Shown one piece after another: positions 35,629 to 44,395 of a stretch of DNA of 64,000 nucleotides. The DNA comes from an uncultured Rickettsiales bacterium (GTDB lineage Bacteria; Pseudomonadota; Alphaproteobacteria; Micavibrionales; GCA-2720935): positions 124,001-188,000 of the forward strand of contig CATLOR010000001.1 of NCBI GenBank assembly GCA_950054255.1, in the 5' to 3' direction. The number at the start of each line of letters is the position of its first letter. The stretch's first letter is position 1. Below the pieces are notes generated by a model, which ran no database searches, was not told the origin of the DNA, and was given only the letters and a program-made list of their open reading frames with translations. The position numbers were made by a program, and so were the translations under genes.

Positions 35629-36590
35629 CAGGCAGCCTCCTCAATTTTATAACTTGGATCGATTTGATCTAGGACATCACCATAGCCCATTTTAACCCAT
35701 TCTTTTACAGCGAGTTTTTTGTGCAACTTATGTAAGAGTTCTAAACGCGCCTGTTCAGACATCGGTGTTTTCAAAACTGCTGTTTCGATACGTTCCATGG
35801 CTGTTGTAATTTCAGATGAGATTTCAAGTTCATCAATAGCTGAACCAGATTGTCTTAATTTTTTCAAAGCACGCATTGCGGGAATATGAGCAATTGGTGA
35901 CAGTCCTGTTTTCTCTCTAATAAAAGCTAAATCATCTTCATCCTCAACCTTATTCGCAACGATCTGTATCAAGTCTTCAATACCAGCTTCTTTTGCTAAA
36001 TCGATGTAAAGCTTACATACTTCAACAGATTCAGGTGTAGGTTCTGCGATTAGAATAATCGTATCAAATTGTAAATGGAGCGAATAAGCAAACGCATCTG
36101 TGCCCGCCACCATATCACAGACCACCCAATCTTCTTTTTTAGGGAATGTGTGAGATAGGATATTTTCAGCAACAAATAAATCACTATGATAACAGCTCTG
36201 TCCAATACCTTCTTTATCGTAGGTACCAACTGTCATTAATTTAAAGGTTGGTGTTTTAGAAATGGTTTGGCTATATCTTTGCAAAATATCCGCATCAAAA
36301 TCTTTAATCACGTTAGAGCCAGAAGCAGGTGGTGTTGTTGGCAAGAAATTTGCTGCTGTTTGCAGTCTTGTATTATTTCCTTTTAGAAAATCTCTAATGC
36401 CATTTGCATTATTAGGATCTGAAAGCAAGATTGAGTGATCAGCTTCCACACCTAATAGACCAGCCAAATTCATATTAATATCAGCATCAATAGCTAGAAT
36501 ATTTTTTTCACTCTTTTTTAAATACTGAAGAAACAGAGCCGTCATCGTACTTTTCCCTGACCCGCCTTTTCCAACAAATGCTACTTTCAT
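35628..36590 (-). CDS. CooC/MinD-like deviant P-loop ATPase
   Basis: 320 residues starting KVAFVGKGGSGKST, the deviant Walker A of the MinD/CooC/NifH class, with a Walker B-like VVCDMVAGTD and the AEPTPESVEV switch seen in CooC. CooC-type ATPases insert metal or mature metalloenzymes; no CODH or hydrogenase is in sight and no CxC metal motif is obvious. The start overlaps the desulfurase stop (TAATG) and its stop overlaps the decarboxylase start. The set desulfurase plus ATPase suggests sulfur or metallocluster handling. Confidence 0.8.
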   Translation of the reverse strand: MKVAFVGKGGSGKSTMTALFLQYLKKSEKNILAIDADINMNLAGLLGVEADHSILLSDPNNANGIRDFLKGNNTRLQTAANFLPTTPPASGSNVIKDFDADILQRYSQTISKTPTFKLMTVGTYDKEGIGQSCYHSDLFVAENILSHTFPKKEDWVVCDMVAGTDAFAYSLHLQFDTIILIAEPTPESVEVCKLYIDLAKEAGIEDLIQIVANKVEDEDDLAFIREKTGLSPIAHIPAMRALKKLRQSGSAIDELEISSEITTAMERIETAVLKTPMSEQARLELLHKLHKKLAVKEWVKMGYGDVLDQIDPSYKIEEAA

Positions 36591-37744
36591 TATGCAACCT
36601 TTCCTATTTCTAAATAAATGTGCTTAACAGCTTCTATTAATTGATCCCCAAAACGCTCTATCTCATCTTCAGTAGTAAACCGCCCAAAAGAAATTCTAAT
36701 CACATCATGTGCTTTTTGTTCATTCGCTATTGCTGTGATGACATGGGACGGTTCATTTTTATCCGCTCCACAAGCAGAACCTGTTCCCAAACAGATATGA
36801 GGCAATAACATCAATACTGTTTCATTATCAATCTCAGGAAAACACAAGCTTATAATTCCAGGAAATTGCCAAGCATCATCTGAATGACCAAAGACTTCTA
36901 CAGAAGGGAAAATGCTTTTGATTTTTGTCAGTAAGGAATGACGTAATACCCTTAAGCGTTGATTGTCAGACACATCAATCAAGGAGCAAGCTTTTCCAAA
37001 TCCAACACATAAAGCTGTTGATAATGTACCAGAACGCAATCCTTTTTCTTGCCCCCCTCCATACATAATTGGGGTTAATATATCTTGTCCTATATACAAA
37101 GCGCCAACACCTTGTGGACCATAAACCTTATGCCCAGAAAAACTCATTAAATCAATTTTTAGCCTTTGTAGATCAATAGGCATTTTACCCAAAGCCTGTG
37201 CACCATCAACATGAAATAAAATATCTCTTCCTTGTAACATATCTGATATTTCAGCGAGTGGGTTTATAACCCCTACCTCATTATTGAGTGCTTGAATAGA
37301 TACTAAGCCTGTATTCTCTTCAATTGTCTCTTGAACCATACCTGCTTCTATCATACCGCACGGTTTAGGAGTCAGATATGTAACTTGAAAACCGATATCT
37401 TCTAAAGATCTGAACACATTCAACACACTTTTATGCTCAACCTTCGAAGTTATAATATGCCTTTTATTATTTGATAATAAATAATCCTTTAAACCCAGAA
37501 GTACGATATTATTTGCTTCAGTTGCCCCGCTCGTAAAAATAACATTTTCTGGATCTGTTTTTATATGATCAGCGATTTTCTGACGCGCTTGATAAACAGC
37601 TTTCGACGCTTTTAATCCTGCAATATGGTTTTTTGCGTGAGGGTTTCCCACTCCATCAATTGACATCCATTCAGACATAACCGCCGCCACCTCTGGGTCC
37701 AGAGGGGTTGAGGCTGCATAATCTAAATAGATTTCTTGGTTCAT
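36590..37744 (-). CDS. cysteine desulfurase (NifS/IscS family)
   Basis: 384 residues. The N-terminal YLDYAASTPLDP, the PLP Lys in SFSGHKVYGPQGVG, and the catalytic loop Cys in CLGTGSACG show a class I desulfurase that moves sulfur from Cys to its own Cys as persulfide. No IscU, IscR or Suf genes accompany it, so it is probably dedicated to this operon. It is the first gene after the divergent promoter region; the start codon is about 13 nt from the inferred transcription start, and the ribosome site is weak. A Zur-type palindrome lies in the spacer of its promoter. Confidence 0.9.
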   Translation of the reverse strand: MNQEIYLDYAASTPLDPEVAAVMSEWMSIDGVGNPHAKNHIAGLKASKAVYQARQKIADHIKTDPENVIFTSGATEANNIVLLGLKDYLLSNNKRHIITSKVEHKSVLNVFRSLEDIGFQVTYLTPKPCGMIEAGMVQETIEENTGLVSIQALNNEVGVINPLAEISDMLQGRDILFHVDGAQALGKMPIDLQRLKIDLMSFSGHKVYGPQGVGALYIGQDILTPIMYGGGQEKGLRSGTLSTALCVGFGKACSLIDVSDNQRLRVLRHSLLTKIKSIFPSVEVFGHSDDAWQFPGIISLCFPEIDNETVLMLLPHICLGTGSACGADKNEPSHVITAIANEQKAHDVIRISFGRFTTEDEIERFGDQLIEAVKHIYLEIGKVA

Positions 37745-37763
37745 GTTTTATCACTCTGTTAAA

Positions 37764-37793
37764 ATTATAAAGTGTTATAATATAACATATAAG
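37764..37793. promoter_or_regulatory. divergent promoters sharing a Zur-type operator
   Basis: The palindrome TGTTATAATATAACA (37773-37787; 7-1-7, perfect arms) has the form of alphaproteobacterial Zur boxes. On the minus strand a perfect TATAAT (complement of 37764-37769) is 17 nt from a weak TTATAT -35. On the plus strand TATAAG (37788-37793) is 17 nt from TTATAA (37765-37770). The operator therefore fills the spacer of both promoters, and bound repressor would close both. Confidence 0.75.
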
Positions 37794-37876
37794 AAATGAC
37801 AAGCTTTTCTTCCTTTTATTCTTTTTTATGTGAATAAATATTGTTTACAAAAAAGGATAATGGTATAAAAACCAAA

Positions 37877-38248
37877 ATGACTTCTCATAAATTATATAGA
37901 TATAAAAGCATGATCATTTGCCTGCTGTTAGCATTCTTCATTAAGAATGTTATTCCTGTGGGCTTTATGCCAGATAAGACAAACGGTCAAGAAATGGGCT
38001 TTATTATTTGTTCATCACATGACACGCTTATATCTTCTGGTCTACCTCTCCAAGATGAGGAGGAAGAAACAAAAGACTGTCCTTTCTCATTTTGTTCATC
38101 TCAAAAAACTATTTTTAGTGACTCTCTATCCACTATCGAGCCTGTGGCTCGTTTGTCTGTTTTTTATACAGACTGGCAAAGACATAATGACGTGATTAAT
38201 TATAATCATTTTTCCTCTCGTGCCCCTCCTGCTTCAGTTATTACTTAA
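37877..38248 (+). CDS. DUF2946-like exported protein
   Basis: About 123 residues with an N-terminal hydrophobic anchor followed by PVGFMPDK, an ICSS motif, a Cys pair (DCPFSFCSSQ) and a C-terminal SRAPPAS. This PxGFM...IC...RAPP pattern is that of DUF2946, often found near metal uptake or resistance genes. I prefer ATG 37877 over TTG 37841 because it puts the hydrophobic segment near the N-terminus; the ribosome site (AAGGAT) is further away than usual. It is the first gene transcribed rightward from the Zur-type operator. Confidence 0.6.
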   Translation: MTSHKLYRYKSMIICLLLAFFIKNVIPVGFMPDKTNGQEMGFIICSSHDTLISSGLPLQDEEEETKDCPFSFCSSQKTIFSDSLSTIEPVARLSVFYTDWQRHNDVINYNHFSSRAPPASVIT

Positions 38249-38285
38249 ATAACAACTGAAATATAAATATATAAGGAGAAAACCC

Positions 38286-39056
38286 ATGTGTAGATGGCAC
38301 AAACACCCCATGAAAATGGTGGCAAAAAACCCTAAAACAAACGAATTTGACGTTGGATTATATGCAATAGCTTTAACCGCTATGGCGATGTATCGTGTTG
38401 AACAAAAGCAATGGAAAATGGCGGAACTATTCGAAATTGATGGCTTCAACCCCGAAGAAATTGTCACAGAGCCAGTTCAAAACGCCTATCAAAAATCTGG
38501 CTTAGAAACACTTTCTTTGGCAGATGCCGAACAAAAGCTGATTGAGAACACAGATAAATTACGTGATCTTTTGAGACAAACTGCGGCTGTTTATTCTTTA
38601 ACAAAAGAAGACTTAAACATCACTGATAACATCACCGAAGAAGGCTATAAGAAAACATGCTGCGCCCCTGCTGACCCCCGTGAAAGTGGCCCTTTTTTAG
38701 ATGCTGCTGTTGTTTATCTCTTTAAAGGATATGATAACGATAAACGGTCTTATGCGAGCACTGTTTTATCACTTATAAGTGCAGAAGAATTAGAAGCCCT
38801 CGAACATGACCCAACAATCCCTGAAACTATACGCCCTTATCTTTCAAGGTTAGAAGCTATCCGCGCAGCAACGGAACATTTCCTCAAACAAGCTCCTGTG
38901 CAAGAGTTATTAGAAGATACTTTTCAGCATTCCATGGCCTATATTTTTCAAACAGCTCAAAGCGATCTTGATAAGGGGCTCGGTCTTCGCGGTGAGAGTA
39001 ATTGCATCATGTGCGAAGGCACAAAAGGCCGTAAGATAAAACCGGAGGTTCGATAG
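38286..39056 (+). CDS. hypothetical cysteine-containing protein in the Zur-controlled operon
   Basis: 256 residues, soluble and helical, of no family I recognise. Metal-site candidates are the N-terminal CRWHKHPMK, a TCCAP motif near residue 123 and a C-terminal CIMCEG (CxxC). AAGGAG lies about 8 nt before the ATG. It stands 37 nt after the DUF2946 gene and 5 nt before the next gene, all reading rightward from the Zur-type operator, so a role in zinc starvation or zinc transfer is plausible but unproven. Confidence 0.6.
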   Translation: MCRWHKHPMKMVAKNPKTNEFDVGLYAIALTAMAMYRVEQKQWKMAELFEIDGFNPEEIVTEPVQNAYQKSGLETLSLADAEQKLIENTDKLRDLLRQTAAVYSLTKEDLNITDNITEEGYKKTCCAPADPRESGPFLDAAVVYLFKGYDNDKRSYASTVLSLISAEELEALEHDPTIPETIRPYLSRLEAIRAATEHFLKQAPVQELLEDTFQHSMAYIFQTAQSDLDKGLGLRGESNCIMCEGTKGRKIKPEVR

Positions 39057-39061
39057 CTGCT

Positions 39062-39514
39062 ATGACCTCTTTCAAAGACCTCTTTCAAAAATCATGTAAA
39101 AGAACATGTGAAGGTGCGGGTGGCGCAGCAGTCGCACATATTGGGTGCCTTTCTGCTCCTGTGGTTTCTGGCGCATTTGGGAGCACATTATCCCATAGTT
39201 TTATGATGGCAAGCATGTATGTCACAAGTCCTTTGATTGCAATGGGGATCACATGGGCGATTGACCATTATCGTGGTGTAAAAACAAATATAACCAAACT
39301 GCTCAGTTCAGCAGCTATTGCGCTCGCTGTTAGTTTTGCGATTAATCAATATACGCATCACAACGAGCATCAAGAATGGTTTGAACAACAATCCCCTGAG
39401 ATGCAAGACCAATTAAAACAGAATGCCGACATGTTTAATATGAGCCTTGAGGACTATATTGAAAGCTTTTGTATAACCCCAACAAAAAATGACGCGTCAC
39501 ATCCATCACCATAA
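39062..39514 (+). CDS. small membrane protein related in layout to the 32356-32778 protein
   Basis: 150 residues with a Cys in HIGCLSAP and about three hydrophobic segments, followed by HHNEHQEWFEQQ and a polar tail. The order of helices and the EHQ motif after the last helix parallel the His-rich protein at the end of the opposite operon, suggesting distant paralogues on both arms of the divergent locus. MerC-like metal carriers are a possible comparison. GGAGG is about 13 nt upstream of the ATG. Confidence 0.55.
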   Translation: MTSFKDLFQKSCKRTCEGAGGAAVAHIGCLSAPVVSGAFGSTLSHSFMMASMYVTSPLIAMGITWAIDHYRGVKTNITKLLSSAAIALAVSFAINQYTHHNEHQEWFEQQSPEMQDQLKQNADMFNMSLEDYIESFCITPTKNDASHPSP

Positions 39515-39521
39515 ATGGCGC

Positions 39522-39550
39522 TTGAAACTGTTATGATATAACAGTATAAG
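39522..39550 (+). promoter_or_regulatory. zur promoter with Zur-type operator in its spacer
   Basis: TTGAAA (39522-39527) and TATAAG (39545-39550) are 17 nt apart. The spacer holds ACTGTTATGATATAACAGT (39527-39545), a near-perfect palindrome whose 15-bp core differs from the 37773 operator at one position. Transcription would begin about at the ATG (39558), giving a leaderless or nearly leaderless message. Confidence 0.75.
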
Positions 39551-39557
39551 AAATGAG

Positions 39558-39983
39558 ATGGTATCTTTAGTACAAAAAGCAAAAGCATATTGCCTGAAGC
39601 GCGGTATTCGTTTTACAAAGCCTAGACAACAGATCTTGGCTGTGATTGATTCATCTGATAAACCCTTGGGGGCTTATGATATTATTGAAGAGATTAGTAA
39701 AACAGATATCAAGCCAAAACCAGCAACCATCTATCGTGCGACAGAATTTCTAACAGAACATGGCTTTATCCATAAAATTGAAAGCTTAAATGCTTTTGTC
39801 GCTTGCCGTGAAGATCATGCTCATAAAAGTACACAATTTATAATTTGTACCGCTTGTGAAAGAGTAGAAGAAGCTCATATTTGCTCAACCCCAAAACTAC
39901 TCCAAGAAGAAAGTCAAAAACGTAAATTCCAACTCTCTCACTGGCATGCAGAATTATATGGTATTTGCGCAGAATGTGCCTGA
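39558..39983 (+). CDS. zur: Fur-family zinc regulator Zur
   Basis: 141 residues. The winged helix reads FTKPRQQILAVI...PATIYRATEFLTEHGFIHKIES; the HKIESLNAF stretch and shape are closer to E. coli Zur (VHKVEST) than to Fur or Irr. Metal ligands: HAHKSTQFIICTACE with a CxxC, and a C-terminal CAEC for the structural zinc. With zinc bound it should repress promoters with the palindromes described here, including its own. The start at 39558 is the only in-frame ATG; there is no real ribosome site, matching the inferred leaderless message. Confidence 0.88.
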   Translation: MVSLVQKAKAYCLKRGIRFTKPRQQILAVIDSSDKPLGAYDIIEEISKTDIKPKPATIYRATEFLTEHGFIHKIESLNAFVACREDHAHKSTQFIICTACERVEEAHICSTPKLLQEESQKRKFQLSHWHAELYGICAECA

Positions 39984-40008
39984 TATATCTATAAATAGAT
40001 CACTTACA

Positions 40009-42873
40009 TTAGAACGCAAAGCGTGATTCAATACGTGCACCGTGACTAATGTAATCAGATTTCACTTTACCATCATAATCAACAGAGAATGTCCACTGTC
40101 CACCACTTGAATCCCAGCCTAGACCCAAACCATAATTTCCACTTAATTGAGCAGCATCTGCACCTTTGATTTGGAATGTCGAGCCTCCACCTGTGAAAGT
40201 TTGGTTTGTAACAGGTGTATCACCGATGAAATCATACGCTACCGCGGCTCTAATCTCTGGAATAAATGTACCTGTTGAGCTTTCGATCTTGGCTGCGTAT
40301 TTAGCCCCTAAAGCGAGTTCCAAAACATCAATATCTTGTGTATCAACAGTCGAGTTTAAAGACCCAGCGCCTGTTTCTGTATATTCATCAACAGTTGAAT
40401 GAATATATTGTAAATCAGCATAAGGCGTTATTTGATGACCATTACCAACAGTTTGTGGTATACCAACACCAAAACGTGCTCCGTATTCATAACCATAAGT
40501 ATCACCAGACGCTGTGCGGTTTAACCCACCAAAGCTTACTTGGCGAGAGGTATCAATATCATTAAAGGCAGCGCTAATTTGTCCTTCAACATAATAATCT
40601 TTAAATTCTTTTCCGCCATAAACGCCTAAACGATACGCATAAATATCTGTTTGAGGATTACCAGAGCCATCGCCGTCAACAGCCGTGACAGAATAACCTG
40701 CATTCACACCTAAGCGAACCATATCATAGACCATAGCATCCGCACCAAACATCATACCAACAGTGTCTGCGCTATATCCTTGAACTGAACTGCGCTCATC
40801 TTGATCGGCCAAATACCCAAAACCGCGCACCCAGAAATATTTATCCGTATATTCATCTCCTGATGAAAGGCCACTTTGCGCACGACCAACACCATGGCGT
40901 AAATTTGAAAGCCTTGCAGAAACCGTATCAAAACCAGATGACATGTTCGCAGCTGTTGTTTTTGTTGTAGCCGCGCCCCCTGTTTGATCTGAGATCAATT
41001 GTTGGCCTGCTTCATTTGTTTGAGTAGAAGATAATCCTAGGAGCGCTGTTTTTGCTTCGCTATCATTATTAACAGCTGACACAGCTTGTCTAACGGCAAC
41101 TTCTTGTGTCCCAGAAGTTCCTTCAATATCTTCTTTTGTTTGGATAATCACTTTTAGGTCTTGATCATCTGAATTATCATCGACTAAGTCAAAAAAGAGC
41201 GTATCTTCGAAAACGATATCTTCATTGGTAATAAGGGTTGCATAGCTTGTTGTTGCATTCGTATCAGACTCAATAATCGTAATTGTATCCCCAGTTGATA
41301 AATCCAAACTTTGTGCATCAATGCTAATTGTAAATGTTCCACCGCCAAATGTAACAATGTCGCCCGTTGCATCAATTAAAGCTGTTGTATTGGGATCAAA
41401 ATCTGATGTTTTGCGAATATTAAGGGTGTTTGCTATTGCACCGCCCCCCAATGTAATATCACCATTTACAACAATCTGGTTACCAACAACCAATGACGTA
41501 TTCGCGGCTGTACCAAGATTAATGCTATCTGTCCCAGCGATTGTAAATGTACGTGATGCGCCTGATAGTGCTGTTGTAACAGATCCATCAATAAATAAAT
41601 CACTTGCTGCTGTAATACCAACGCTATTGCTTCCTGTTGCGCTAATAGTACCGTCTAAATTAATATCACCTGTATTCTCAGTAATATTAATGCTGTTTGA
41701 GCTTGTATCAAGATTTAGCGTTGTACCAGACGCAGCAAAAACCCCAACATTTGTATTTAAATCATCTTGTGTCGTTAAATTATCCATCAATGTAACAGTT
41801 GTAGTACCATCTACAGCAAAAGAGTCAATTGCCGTTGTACCAATCGCATCATTAAAAATAACATCAGATGCTAAACCAAAACGCACATCTCCTTCTCCAG
41901 CAGACGCACCAAAAATTGTTCCTGTAATTGTCTGTTTAGTTGTCCCATCAAAAAAGACAACAGGTGTCGCTGTTTCCTCATCAAGACGAATATCTATCAC
42001 GGTTACATCTTGCGAGAAACGAGCTGTCGCATCATTGGCAGCGCCACTCTCTAAACGGATATTTCCTCCTGTCACATCACCATCAAAATCAGCAATTGAG
42101 TTCCCTTGATCAGAATCAATAAATAAAACACTCGCATCAACCGTCCCTGCAAATGTTGCATTCGCATTCGCCGTACCATTACCAATTGTAATAAGAGCAA
42201 GCCCGCCAGAACCGTCACTTCCAACAGAGTCATTAAACGTAACGGTTTGTGCACCATTTGTGATCAAAATAGCACTTCCAACATCATCTATTGTACTTGT
42301 AATAGCACCCGTAACTGTTTGACCAGCGCCTGTATTCACAAAACTAATTTGCGATGTATCATTAGCGTCCCCTGTTAAGGTTATACTTCCTGTTCCTAAA
42401 TCAACATCACCGTTCAAACTTAAAATACTATTACCAGCATCTGTCACTGTTGAATCAATAATAATGTTGAGATCATTTGCATCTGTTGCAACATTTCCGT
42501 TGATGGCTCCATCCACATAGAAAGTGAAATCTGTTGAATTTGTCGCATCATTAATCGTGAATGTATTCGTTCCATTATCATCCAAGGCTGTTAATGTGCC
42601 TATTTGGGCTGTCCCATCACCATCTGTTCCATCTGCTGAAACCGTTAATGAATCAACACCATTTGTTACATCATTATTAAAAACGATAGCTGCTGCTGCA
42701 TCACCATCATTCGTTCCATCCACAAGGAACGTATTAGACCCATCGACATTAATCGTCCCACCCGCTTCAATAGGAATACTTAGATCCGCTGAAAATGCCT
42801 GATTAGGTGAAAAAGAAACGGCTGCTACCAAGGCTGTATAAGTAAGAAATTTTGTGATGAATTTTTGTGACAT
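40009..42873 (-). CDS. autotransporter (type Va) with a repetitive passenger
   Basis: 954 residues: a signal peptide (to about residue 30), a passenger of roughly 600 residues rich in Asp, Thr, Gly, Asn and short beta-strand repeats without Cys, then a C-terminal autotransporter beta-barrel of about 280 residues starting near KYFWVRGFGY and ending with Phe (SRFAF), the outer-membrane insertion signal. The passenger resembles the repetitive surface proteins of rickettsial OmpA/B type in composition. No protease triad is visible, so an adhesin or surface coat is likely. It ends 26 nt from zur, convergently. A CRP/FNR-type box lies 84 bases upstream of its start. Confidence 0.9.
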   Translation of the reverse strand: MSQKFITKFLTYTALVAAVSFSPNQAFSADLSIPIEAGGTINVDGSNTFLVDGTNDGDAAAAIVFNNDVTNGVDSLTVSADGTDGDGTAQIGTLTALDDNGTNTFTINDATNSTDFTFYVDGAINGNVATDANDLNIIIDSTVTDAGNSILSLNGDVDLGTGSITLTGDANDTSQISFVNTGAGQTVTGAITSTIDDVGSAILITNGAQTVTFNDSVGSDGSGGLALITIGNGTANANATFAGTVDASVLFIDSDQGNSIADFDGDVTGGNIRLESGAANDATARFSQDVTVIDIRLDEETATPVVFFDGTTKQTITGTIFGASAGEGDVRFGLASDVIFNDAIGTTAIDSFAVDGTTTVTLMDNLTTQDDLNTNVGVFAASGTTLNLDTSSNSINITENTGDINLDGTISATGSNSVGITAASDLFIDGSVTTALSGASRTFTIAGTDSINLGTAANTSLVVGNQIVVNGDITLGGGAIANTLNIRKTSDFDPNTTALIDATGDIVTFGGGTFTISIDAQSLDLSTGDTITIIESDTNATTSYATLITNEDIVFEDTLFFDLVDDNSDDQDLKVIIQTKEDIEGTSGTQEVAVRQAVSAVNNDSEAKTALLGLSSTQTNEAGQQLISDQTGGAATTKTTAANMSSGFDTVSARLSNLRHGVGRAQSGLSSGDEYTDKYFWVRGFGYLADQDERSSVQGYSADTVGMMFGADAMVYDMVRLGVNAGYSVTAVDGDGSGNPQTDIYAYRLGVYGGKEFKDYYVEGQISAAFNDIDTSRQVSFGGLNRTASGDTYGYEYGARFGVGIPQTVGNGHQITPYADLQYIHSTVDEYTETGAGSLNSTVDTQDIDVLELALGAKYAAKIESSTGTFIPEIRAAVAYDFIGDTPVTNQTFTGGGSTFQIKGADAAQLSGNYGLGLGWDSSGGQWTFSVDYDGKVKSDYISHGARIESRFAF

Positions 42874-42956
42874 TAGGACCTCTCATTCGATTTTTTTAAA
42901 AGAGTAGCTGAATCTCGGTATAAAAAAAATATTTTTTTGTGCAAAAAATGAATTTC

Positions 42957-42970
42957 TTGACCTACATCAA
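42957..42970. promoter_or_regulatory. FNR/CRP-type box between autotransporter and thioredoxin-like gene
   Basis: TTGACCTACATCAA fits the FNR/FixK pattern TTGAY-N4-RTCAA. It lies about 84 bases upstream of the leftward autotransporter gene and 94 upstream of the rightward gene, so the direction of control is open. Confidence 0.5.
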
Positions 42971-43063
42971 ATCTTTATTTTAATAACTTAATTTCATAAA
43001 AATAATCTATTTTGTAAAATAATTATTGATTTACGACATCATAAGCCTACATAATACGATAGT

Positions 43064-43585
43064 ATGAAAAAAAGAGCCTTTTATAAAAAAGCCTTAATAC
43101 CCACATTTTTATTATTTAGCGGGTTTTTAGCCATCACTCAGACAAACTCAAATTCTGCTCTTACAAATGAAGAGCGAGAGAGTTTTCTGCACACAAATAT
43201 ACCAGATCTGACACCAAATACATATGAAGATGTCTTATCCAATAATCCAGGCCTATCTCTCATCTTCTTTCATGCCGAATGGTGCCCACATTGTTTGAGC
43301 ATGACGCCTATTTATCAAGCATTACAAGAACGATGGGATGGTGGAAGAGTTTATCGTGCAAATTTTGATTTATTTATAAATGACAATGCCGAAAATAGCG
43401 CCATGAATGTCATCATTCAAGAGCATGTTCCAGCACTCCCTACATCCGTTTTATTAGATAAGAATATGTGTGTTTTAGGAACATATGTCGGTGTTATATC
43501 TGTAAATGATCTCTATAAAAACATAGAATTAGACACCACACTTGATACACAATGTGTTATGCGCACACGTTACAGTTTTGATTAA
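43064..43585 (+). CDS. exported thioredoxin-fold protein
   Basis: 173 residues: an N-terminal hydrophobic anchor or signal (residues 9-25), then a thioredoxin fold with active site AEWCPHC and a cis-Pro region (PALPTSVLLDK). CPHC is the DsbA-type dithiol, though the domain is of the short thioredoxin kind. It should act in the periplasm. Its end overlaps the convergent carbonic anhydrase gene by 29 bases. Confidence 0.8.
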   Translation: MKKRAFYKKALIPTFLLFSGFLAITQTNSNSALTNEERESFLHTNIPDLTPNTYEDVLSNNPGLSLIFFHAEWCPHCLSMTPIYQALQERWDGGRVYRANFDLFINDNAENSAMNVIIQEHVPALPTSVLLDKNMCVLGTYVGVISVNDLYKNIELDTTLDTQCVMRTRYSFD

Positions 43586-44309
43586 CATCTAGGGACTTTT
43601 TCTTTTGTCTATCTACAAAATGCGTTACACCTTTTTCTGATGTAAAAGCAACACGCTCATCTGGTAACTTAAATGGATCAATGAAACAGCCACTCTCTGT
43701 ATCATATTCTAAGACCTCGCGCTTAGGCATATCGAAATACCACCCATGAATATCTAATTCTTTATTATCGTAGCGTTCTTTTATCCAAGGAAAAGAAAGA
43801 AGGTTTTCCAAAGATACCAAGATCATGGCTTGCTCTAATAACATTGCTTTTTGTGCATGGTCTGCATCTGCGAAACTATTCTCAACAGCGTCTTTTGCGT
43901 GTTTCGCAACAGAGAGCCAATCAGGTAGAAATTGAAATTCTTGTGTGTCATCAATTTTATAATTTCCTGTACAGAGTGCATTTGCACCACCGCAAAGCGC
44001 ATGACCCAAAATAATAATATGCTTTACTTGTAAAACGCGTACGGCAAATTCCATCGCTGAACTTGTCCCTCTTGGGCCACCCGCATCAATTGGTGGGACT
44101 AAAGCGGCAACATTACGAATTGAGAAAAATTCGCCTGGGTTACTCCCTGTTAAAATAGCAGGATCAATACGTGAGTCAGAACAAGCAATCACCAACGTTT
44201 CTGGTTTTTGTCCCTCTGTGACAAGCTTTTCGAAATCAGATGTTTCCCGTGCTTCAAGATATGTTTCTCTAAAAGTATGAAAGCCTTTAATTAACTTACG
44301 GTAGCTCAT
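43557..44309 (-). CDS. beta-class carbonic anhydrase
   Basis: Interconverts CO2 and bicarbonate. Zinc ligands are visible in IACSDSRIDP (C-x-D-x-R) and GHALCGG (H-x2-C). I start at ATG 44309 with GAGGA 8 nt upstream; the TTG two codons earlier has a poorer spacing. 250 residues, cytoplasmic, a single-gene unit. Confidence 0.92.
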   Translation of the reverse strand: MSYRKLIKGFHTFRETYLEARETSDFEKLVTEGQKPETLVIACSDSRIDPAILTGSNPGEFFSIRNVAALVPPIDAGGPRGTSSAMEFAVRVLQVKHIIILGHALCGGANALCTGNYKIDDTQEFQFLPDWLSVAKHAKDAVENSFADADHAQKAMLLEQAMILVSLENLLSFPWIKERYDNKELDIHGWYFDMPKREVLEYDTESGCFIDPFKLPDERVAFTSEKGVTHFVDRQKKKSLDVNQNCNVCA

Positions 44310-44395
44310 AGTCAAATCCTCACATTATTAAATCATAATGCGCTCATGATAGGCGAGCCGTTTTTAAATTTCAAGACCTCATAAAAGGTGCTTTG

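Noticed and set aside
41321..42109. 262-codon open frame on the plus strand
   Set aside because: It is antisense to the repetitive passenger of the autotransporter and has no ribosome site; its openness follows from the biased composition.
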